Assembly (NCBI GenBank): GCA_019750655.1
Contig: JAIEOG010000111.1
Span: 1 to 5,071 of the forward strand
Reading direction: 5' to 3'
DNA length: 5,071 bases
DNA from: a bacterium
Lineage (GTDB): Bacteria; Bdellovibrionota; FAC87; UBA2466
Of the stretch, positions 1 to 5,071 are shown one piece after another. The translations under genes were made by a program, and so were the position numbers. The stretch's first letter is position 1. Every line of letters starts with the position of its first letter. Under the pieces are notes generated by a model. The model made no database searches and was not told the DNA's origin. It saw nothing but the letters and a program-made list of their open reading frames with translations.

Positions 1-1120
<1,120 letters not shown>

Positions 1121-1129
1121 GGGATTCCC

Positions 1130-1603
1130 TTATTGCTTCGCCAGAAGCTCGTCGATTTTGGCCGGGGTCAGGTTTTCCACGTAATCGTCGTTAAACATCA
1201 TGGCGGGCGCTGTGCCGCACGCGCCGAGGCATTCTTCTTCCATCAACGTGAAGCGGTTGTCGGCCGTGGTTTCCCCGCAGCGGATACCTAGTTTTGCCTC
1301 GCACCGCTCCAGGAGTTTGTCTGCCCCGCGCAGCATGCATGCCGCGTTGGTGCAGAGTTTCACGTGGTATTTGCCGACGGGTTGCAGGTTGTACATCGTG
1401 TAGAATGACGCTACTTCCCTCACCTTTGCCGGGTGCATATCGAGATAAGCCGCGATTTCTGCCATGACTTCGCTCGACAGCCAGCGGGTTTCTTCCTGCG
1501 CTTCGTGCAAAGCCGGCAGCAAGAGGGCCTGCTTTGTCGGGTAGCGTGGCAGCAGCTTGTCCATCGCGCTGTAAAATTTCTGCGACAGGATCTTCGTGCT
1601 CAT
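1130..1603 (-). CDS. nuoE: NADH-quinone oxidoreductase subunit E (NuoE), 2Fe-2S
   Basis: NuoE is the 24-kDa-type subunit of the NADH-oxidising module. It carries the off-pathway 2Fe-2S cluster N1a and pairs with NuoF. The 157-residue product has the usual length of the bacterial family. It has an N-terminal helical part (about 1-75, including REVASFYTMYNLQPVG) and a thioredoxin-like C-terminal part. Ligands follow the classic pattern: Cys84 and Cys89 in CTNAACMLRG (C-x4-C), then Cys125 and Cys129 in EEECLGACGTAP (C-x3-C), with 35 residues between the pairs. The ATG at 1603 overlaps the nuoD stop as ATGA, and a GGGGAG box lies 8 nt upstream, which fixes the start and suggests translational coupling to nuoD. 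Nine bases separate its TAA from the nuoF start. All four ligands are present and nothing looks degenerate. Confidence 0.97.
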   Translation of the reverse strand: MSTKILSQKFYSAMDKLLPRYPTKQALLLPALHEAQEETRWLSSEVMAEIAAYLDMHPAKVREVASFYTMYNLQPVGKYHVKLCTNAACMLRGADKLLERCEAKLGIRCGETTADNRFTLMEEECLGACGTAPAMMFNDDYVENLTPAKIDELLAKQ

Positions 1604-2847
1604 CGATCCAACTCCCCTGCAATAATATTGATGCTTCCCAGGGTGGCGACCATGTCGGCAATCTTCTGCCCTTCGGACATGTCCGAAAGTGCCTGGTAGT
1701 GCCAGAAGGATGGCCCACGGATGCGCATGCGGTGCGACATCGTGGCGCCTTTGCTGACGATGTAAAACCCAAGCTCGCCGTTGGACGCTTCCGTCGTGGT
1801 GTAGGCTTCGCCCGCCGGGACTTCAAAGCCCCGCATAAAGAACTTGAAGTGGTGGATCATCGCTTCCATGGAGTTGTAGACATCCACTTTGGAAGGGATC
1901 CGCACGCGTTTATCGTCGACCCAGATGGGGCCGGGCTTGATGCGATCGGCAATCTGGTCGAGGAGATTGAGTGATTGGCGGATTTCTTCCATGCGCACGA
2001 GGTACCGCTCGTACACATCGCCTTCCGTGCCCGTCGCCACATCAAACTTTAGCTGGTCGTAGTACATGTAGGGCTGATCGCGCCGCAAGTCGCGGTCGAT
2101 GCCCGCTGCGCGTGCGATGGGGCCCGATAGGCTGTACTCCAGACACATTTCTTTGTCGGCGGGGCCAATGCCACGCGTGCGGTCGACGAAGATGCGGTTA
2201 TTCGTCAGGAGCACGTCCATTTCGGCGACAACAGCGCGGGTCTTTTTCACCCAAGCTTTGAGTTCCGTTTCCCAGCCTTCGGGAGCGTCATACATCAAGC
2301 CGCCAATGCGGGTGTAAGACGTCGTGAGACGCGCGCCGCATAGCTTTTCAATGAGCGTATAGGCCTCTTCGCGCTGGTGGAAACCATAGAGGAAGTAAGA
2401 AAATGCGCCGATATCCACCGCGCCAATGCCGACGCAGATCAAATGGTCGGTAATGCGAGCGAGCTCACAGCAGGCCATACGGATCCAGACAGCGCGCTCA
2501 GGCGGCTGGATGCCCATCAGCTTCTCGACCGACATCGAGTAGGTGACGTTGTTGATGAGTGCCGAGCAATAATTCAAGCGATCGGTAAAGACGACAAACT
2601 GATGGTATGTGCGTTGTTCGCCGAGCTTTTCCTTTGCGCGGTGGGTGTACCCAAACTCGCAATAGGACTTTTCGATGTTTTCGCCGTTGATCTTGGCGAC
2701 CATCCGGAGCGCACCGTGCATCGCGGGGTGCGTGGGGCCTAAGTTAATGATGACGCGTGAATCTTCCCAGAGGTCATCCGGATCGGGGGTGACCATGTAG
2801 CGGTCATTAGGCTGCGAGGGATCGGCTTCGCGGTAGAGTTCACTCAT
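1600..2847 (-). CDS. nuoD: NADH-quinone oxidoreductase subunit D (NuoD), quinone-site 49-kDa subunit
   Basis: NuoD is the 49-kDa-type subunit of the connecting module. With NuoB it forms the quinone-reduction pocket near cluster N2. It is related to the [NiFe]-hydrogenase large subunit but has lost the metal site. The 415-residue length is close to the family norm. The N-terminal loop GPTHPAMHGALR holds His40 and His44, the former matching the quinone-contacting His. Tyr93 in DRLNYCS and Asp145 in VDIGAF match the conserved Tyr and Asp of the pocket. Later landmarks are RTRGIG (224-229), SGPIARAAGI (241-250), SMEAMIHHFK (326-335), TEASNGELGFY (352-362) and the terminal GELDR. The residue correspondences come from family knowledge, not a computed alignment. 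The ATG at 2847 overlaps the nuoC stop (ATGA), with GGAG 8 nt upstream. The sequence style differs from proteobacterial NuoD, and nuoC is not fused to it. Confidence 0.97.
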   Translation of the reverse strand: MSELYREADPSQPNDRYMVTPDPDDLWEDSRVIINLGPTHPAMHGALRMVAKINGENIEKSYCEFGYTHRAKEKLGEQRTYHQFVVFTDRLNYCSALINNVTYSMSVEKLMGIQPPERAVWIRMACCELARITDHLICVGIGAVDIGAFSYFLYGFHQREEAYTLIEKLCGARLTTSYTRIGGLMYDAPEGWETELKAWVKKTRAVVAEMDVLLTNNRIFVDRTRGIGPADKEMCLEYSLSGPIARAAGIDRDLRRDQPYMYYDQLKFDVATGTEGDVYERYLVRMEEIRQSLNLLDQIADRIKPGPIWVDDKRVRIPSKVDVYNSMEAMIHHFKFFMRGFEVPAGEAYTTTEASNGELGFYIVSKGATMSHRMRIRGPSFWHYQALSDMSEGQKIADMVATLGSINIIAGELDR

Positions 2848-3410
2848 TTTAAACGCTCCGGGTCCGGTGGCTCAGAATCTGGGAAAAGCTGGTAGCCATC
2901 GAGAGGGTAATCTTTGCGCAGCGGGTAACCTTCCCAACGGTAATCCATCAAAATACGCCGCATGTTCGGGTGGGCGTGGAAGCGGATGCCGTACATATCG
3001 TAGACTTCGCGCTCGGCCCAGTCCGCACCTTTCCACACCGTTGTTGCGGTGGGGACTTCTTCGCCTTCGGCTACTCGGCATTTCACGCGGATGCGTGCGC
3101 TGCTGCTTAAAGCGCAAAGGTTGTAAACGACTTCAAAGCGGGGTTCGGCCTGTTCGTCGGTGGCGGTGATGTCGGCCAGAAAATTATAGGCGCATTCGCC
3201 GTCAGTCTTGAGGAAGCTCAAGAGCTCGGCGATCTGGGCTTTTTTCACGATAATAGTCGGCACGTCCGTGGGGTACTCGCCCGGCATGCGGACTTCTTCG
3301 ATAGCCGCGCCGAACTTCGCTTTCACGAGCTCGACCTGTTTTTTCCACACATCGCCGTACTTGGTTTTCCAATTGCCGCCGTTGGTGGGGATCTCGGTGA
3401 AGATATTCAT
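2844..3410 (-). CDS. nuoC: NADH-quinone oxidoreductase subunit C (NuoC), 30-kDa subunit
   Basis: NuoC is the 30-kDa-type structural subunit of the connecting module. It has no cofactor and packs against NuoD and NuoB. The product is 188 residues, within the range for unfused bacterial NuoC. An N-terminal alpha/beta domain spans about residues 20-120. The family signature follows at about 131-168: WAEREVYDMYGIRFHAHP, then RRILMDYRWEGYPLRKDYPL. The short tail after it (171-188) is acidic and proline-rich. The ATG at 3410 is preceded by a modest AAGAGA box that begins inside the nuoB stop codon, and only 9 nt separate the two genes. Its TGA overlaps the nuoD start. Enterobacteria fuse nuoC and nuoD; here they are separate frames sharing 4 bp. 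Confidence 0.96.
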   Translation of the reverse strand: MNIFTEIPTNGGNWKTKYGDVWKKQVELVKAKFGAAIEEVRMPGEYPTDVPTIIVKKAQIAELLSFLKTDGECAYNFLADITATDEQAEPRFEVVYNLCALSSSARIRVKCRVAEGEEVPTATTVWKGADWAEREVYDMYGIRFHAHPNMRRILMDYRWEGYPLRKDYPLDGYQLFPDSEPPDPERLK

Positions 3411-3419
3411 AATGTTCTC

Positions 3420-3923
3420 TTAAGGAACGGCCACCCGGCCATGCCGAATGCGGTTGAGCGAATCAGTTTCGCCCCGTTGCACGCGCTCACGCAGCTTCAA
3501 TAGACCGTCCAAAACGCTCTCGGGAGAAGGTGGGCAACCGGGAATATAGATGTCCACGGGCACGATATTGTCGATGCCCTGCGTGACGCTATAAACCGGG
3601 AAAACCCCACCTGAAGAAGCGCATGCGCCAAAGGACATCACCCACTTAGGCTCGCTCATCTGGTCGTAAACCGTTTTGAGAATGGGCGACATCTTCGCAT
3701 TCACGATGCCTGCGCAAATCAAAAGGTCCGACTGGCGAGGCGAGAAGCGAATGGCCTCTGCGCCGAAGCGGGCCATGTCGTAGTCGGCGCTCAAAGTCGC
3801 CATCATCTCAATCCCGCAGCAGCTTGTACCGAAGGGGAGTGGCCACATAGCCCACTTACGCCCCCAGTTAATGAAGGCTTCGAGCTGCGTTGTTAAAAAA
3901 TGTGAGGAACCGTCTTTACCCAT
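3420..3923 (-). CDS. nuoB: NADH-quinone oxidoreductase subunit B (NuoB, PSST type), cluster N2
   Basis: NuoB is the PSST-type subunit. It holds the terminal 4Fe-4S cluster N2, which reduces quinone at the NuoB/NuoD interface. The 167-residue product carries all four expected ligands: adjacent Cys35-Cys36 in GTSCCGIEMM, Cys101 in FGACASSGG and Cys130 in the PVDIYIPGCPPSPE motif. RFSPRQSDLL (59-68) and the KMSPILKTVYDQM block (77-89) are also typical. Two positions look unusual from memory of the family: Cys70 and Ile73 in LLICAGIVNAKM, where Val and Thr or Arg are common. Cys70 is not one of the four ligands. The ATG at 3923 has a strong GGAGG 4 nt upstream. A 36-nt spacer separates it from nuoA and 9 nt from nuoC. 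Confidence 0.97.
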   Translation of the reverse strand: MGKDGSSHFLTTQLEAFINWGRKWAMWPLPFGTSCCGIEMMATLSADYDMARFGAEAIRFSPRQSDLLICAGIVNAKMSPILKTVYDQMSEPKWVMSFGACASSGGVFPVYSVTQGIDNIVPVDIYIPGCPPSPESVLDGLLKLRERVQRGETDSLNRIRHGRVAVP

Positions 3924-3927
3924 AATG

Positions 3928-3932
3928 CCTCC
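3928..3932 (-). promoter_or_regulatory. Strong ribosome binding site of nuoB
   Basis: GGAGG lies 4 nt before the nuoB ATG, the best Shine-Dalgarno match in the window. It sits in the 36-nt nuoA-nuoB spacer, the longest gap within the nuo genes, and gives nuoB independent ribosome loading. The other internal junctions are overlapped or separated by 9 nt and probably rely partly on coupling. Confidence 0.7.
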
Positions 3933-3959
3933 GGAGCTCTAGACGCCCCCGCCGAATGC

Positions 3960-4340
3960 CTACTCCCACTCCAGCGCCCCGCGCTTGCGGATGTAGAAGT
4001 AGCCGATGAGGAAGATCGCTACGAAAAAAGCCATTTCCCAAAGAATGAAGCTGTTTACGGAAATAAAATCCCGGTAAACGAGCGCCCAAGGGAAGAAAAA
4101 GATCACTTCCACGTCAAAGAGTAGGAACAAGATCGCGACGAGGTAGAAGCGGACCGAAAAACGGTGGCTCCCGCCTTCGTAGGCAGGCACGCCGCACTCA
4201 AACGGCATGTTCTTCCGCGGGTGCTTCACCCGGGGGCCAAGCAGCGTTGAGGCGATGAAGATCGCGGCGCAAAGCCCAATCCCCAAACCTAAGAGCAAAA
4301 CGATGGGAACATATTGGAGAGTGCCAGCAGCAGCATTCAC
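3960..4340 (-). CDS. nuoA: NADH-quinone oxidoreductase subunit A (NuoA), membrane subunit, GTG start
   Basis: NuoA is the small integral membrane subunit next to NuoH. Its first cytoplasmic loop helps cap the quinone channel. The 126-residue product has three predicted transmembrane helices: about 11-34, 64-87 and 98-117. The loop carries MPFECGVP with Cys49, the family's conserved cysteine, followed by the RFSVRFYLVA block. Helix 2 contains the conserved acidic pair in FDVEV (Asp76, Glu78). The C-terminal RKRGALEW is also typical. The start is GTG: an in-frame TAA lies 15 nt upstream (4356-4358) and no in-frame ATG exists before residue 45, which would delete helix 1. Possible ribosome binding sites are AGGA 5 nt and AAGGAG 11 nt upstream. 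It is the first nuo gene, 77 nt after an exported-protein gene on the same strand. Confidence 0.96.
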   Translation of the reverse strand: MNAAAGTLQYVPIVLLLGLGIGLCAAIFIASTLLGPRVKHPRKNMPFECGVPAYEGGSHRFSVRFYLVAILFLLFDVEVIFFFPWALVYRDFISVNSFILWEMAFFVAIFLIGYFYIRKRGALEWE

Positions 4341-4417
4341 AGGTGTCCTAGCTCCTTAAAATAGCACCCTAAGTTACCTGTCTAAGCTAGCGAACGGCAA
4401 ATGGAATTTCGGGGCGG
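4341..4417 (-). promoter_or_regulatory. nuoA leader: 77-nt gap with possible weak promoter and ribosome binding site
   Basis: This gap separates the exported-protein gene from nuoA. I see no rho-independent terminator: the only hairpin (a GGCG/CGCC pairing spanning the upstream stop) is weak and has no T-run, so read-through into nuo is plausible. A weak sigma70-like pair on the minus strand is TTGCCG (4400-4395), 18 nt, then TAACTT (4376-4371, only 3 of 6 consensus matches). A transcript from there would keep the AAGGAG box at 4357-4352. A second pair, TAGACA (4384-4379), 15 nt, TATTTT (4363-4358), matches consensus better but is short-spaced and would start transcription at or inside that box. 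Neither is strong enough to call firmly. Confidence 0.3.
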
Positions 4418-4906
4418 TCACAGCGCCAAAATGGCACTGAGTCTGCCGCCGTGGGCCCATGTATTGCCGAAATCGAACGGCGTGTAGGAGAGACTGACGC
4501 CTTGGAAGAAATGGGCGTCGGATCGGTAATAAGCCAGAGAGGCGATGCCGCCATAATAGCGCTCGGAAAGGCTGTTCCACCAAAGTACAAGCGCGCCGGC
4601 GTGCAAGTAGATCTGGTCGGTGAGCCCCAGGCCAATAAGGGCTGCCGTTTCGCCAATCGGGATAATCTGGCCACTCTGTTTATTCACAAAGCCGCCTACC
4701 ATAAGATCCAGGTGTACCCTTCCGAGGCTCAAGAGGGTGGGGTTCCAATCTATGGTGGGGCTAAAAAGGTAGCTTTGGGTACCGGAGTAGTAAAACCCCG
4801 CCCCGCCTACCAGAAAACGCCCAAACGATCGCGTGGGGGCAGCCTCGCTCGTTCCCGTTACTACTAACATTAGAAGGACGAGGGCTTTCATCCCGGCGTG
4901 GCGCAT
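4418..4906 (-). CDS. Exported protein of unknown family, possible small outer-membrane beta-barrel
   Basis: I do not recognise this family. The 162-residue product begins with a Sec-type signal peptide: a short basic start, then a hydrophobic core (about residues 8-18), and a likely signal peptidase I site after SEA at residue 22. The mature part (about 140 residues) has no internal hydrophobic helix but shows repeated alternating aromatic/small segments suggestive of beta-strands. Examples lie near 31-41, 62-74, 87-95, 98-110, 115-128, 132-142 and 155-162. That count would suit an eight-stranded barrel, though the last residue is Leu rather than the usual Phe or Trp. An in-frame TAA at 4916-4918 limits the start to the ATG at 4906 or Met6 at 4891. 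Met6 (MKALVLL) gives a more standard signal peptide, and neither has a good ribosome binding site. No cysteine occurs, so it is not a lipoprotein. Its role beside complex I is unknown. Confidence 0.72.
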   Translation of the reverse strand: MRHAGMKALVLLMLVVTGTSEAAPTRSFGRFLVGGAGFYYSGTQSYLFSPTIDWNPTLLSLGRVHLDLMVGGFVNKQSGQIIPIGETAALIGLGLTDQIYLHAGALVLWWNSLSERYYGGIASLAYYRSDAHFFQGVSLSYTPFDFGNTWAHGGRLSAILAL

Positions 4907-5071
4907 GCGGATAGCTTACCCGCGCTCCCCGCTGCGGCAAGTGCTCAATCTTCTAAACACTGTCAGCCGCTTTTCGGCGCGCGGGCAGGGGTGCCCAAGA
5001 ACTAGACAGCCCACCAGCGCAAAGACGCTTTAGTAACTGGCTGAATTCGCGCTTTAATCCGAGGGGGCAGC
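4907..5071. other. Region upstream of the exported-protein gene, no supported gene
   Basis: No complete gene, tRNA or terminator is recognisable here. Two small GC-rich inverted repeats lie close together: GCCG/CGGC around a 5-nt loop (4966-4978) and GGGCA/TGCCC around GGGG (4983-4996). Neither is followed by a T-run on either strand, so they do not look like intrinsic terminators. On the minus strand one frame is open from the right edge to a TAG at 4953-4955 (38 codons, containing LKREFSQLLKRLCAGG). It could be the tail of an upstream gene, but at this length an open frame is expected by chance. Confidence 0.4.
4913..4940 (-). promoter_or_regulatory. Possible weak promoter of the exported-protein gene
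   Basis: On the minus strand TTGCCG (4940-4935) is followed after 16 nt by TAAGCT (4918-4913), with 4 of 6 and 3 of 6 matches to the sigma70 boxes. Transcription would begin near 4906, at the upstream candidate ATG, so if the promoter is real the start would more likely be Met6 at 4891. This is a by-eye match in GC-rich DNA and could be chance. Confidence 0.2.

Noticed and set aside
1191..1826. 211-codon minus-strand open frame across nuoE and the end of nuoD
   Set aside because: It is an alternate frame of two well-identified genes. Its product is rich in Arg, Pro, His and Ser with no recognisable motif, as expected for a shadow frame in GC-rich DNA.
1534..1974. 146-codon plus-strand open frame across the nuoD/nuoE junction
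   Set aside because: It is antisense to conserved NuoD and NuoE coding sequence and has no motif of its own.
3924..3959. Palindromes GAGCTC and CTCCGGAG around the nuoB ribosome binding site, considered as a regulatory hairpin
   Set aside because: Both are perfect palindromes with no loop, so they cannot fold back as a stem-loop; they are short and likely incidental.
4451..4867. 138-codon plus-strand open frame opposite the exported-protein gene
   Set aside because: It lacks a ribosome binding site and any family motif, while the opposite strand encodes a convincing signal peptide and a patterned protein in the same direction as nuo.
4983..4996. Hairpin considered as an intrinsic terminator
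   Set aside because: The stem is only 5 bp and no T-run follows on either strand.
4379..5009. TAGACAG heptamer near 4384 (minus) and 5003 (plus), considered as a regulatory repeat
   Set aside because: There are only two copies in opposite orientation with differing flanks, which is consistent with chance.

Overview
The window is the 5' part of a bacterial NADH:quinone oxidoreductase (respiratory complex I) operon. Every gene is on the minus strand, so transcription runs right to left, in the order nuoA (3960-4340), nuoB (3420-3923), nuoC (2844-3410), nuoD (1600-2847), nuoE (1130-1603) and nuoF (from 1120, running off the left edge). The reading frames are intact and the diagnostic metal-ligand and active-site motifs are present wherever the window covers them.

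The genes work together as follows. NuoE and NuoF (with NuoG, presumably just beyond the left edge) form the NADH-oxidising module. NuoB, NuoC and NuoD form the connecting module that carries terminal cluster N2 and most of the quinone site. NuoA is a membrane subunit beside the quinone channel. Spacing is tight: 4-bp ATGA overlaps at nuoC/nuoD and nuoD/nuoE, 9-nt gaps at nuoB/nuoC and nuoE/nuoF in which the ribosome binding site overlaps or directly follows the upstream stop codon, and a 36-nt gap at nuoA/nuoB.

Upstream of nuoA, after a 77-nt gap, lies a same-strand gene of 157-162 codons (4418-4906). It has a clear Sec signal peptide and alternating, aromatic-rich segments that suggest a small outer-membrane beta-barrel or other exported protein. 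I do not recognise its family. The last 165 nt (4907-5071) contain no gene I can defend, only possible weak promoter elements, two small GC-rich hairpins and possibly the tail of another gene entering from the right edge.

The organism is a bacterium, probably with an outer membrane (diderm). It has separate nuoC and nuoD genes, unlike the fused nuoCD of enterobacteria. By memory, the NuoD sequence style (for example NLGPTHPA, DRLNYCSALINN, EASNGELGFYIVS, NIIAGELDR) looks more like non-gammaproteobacterial lineages (for example Bacteroidota, Verrucomicrobiota or Bdellovibrionota-type enzymes) than E. coli, but I cannot place it further from this sequence alone.

I found no mobile element, CRISPR array, RNA gene or convincing novel system. 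The exported protein next to nuoA is the only part that is not routine.
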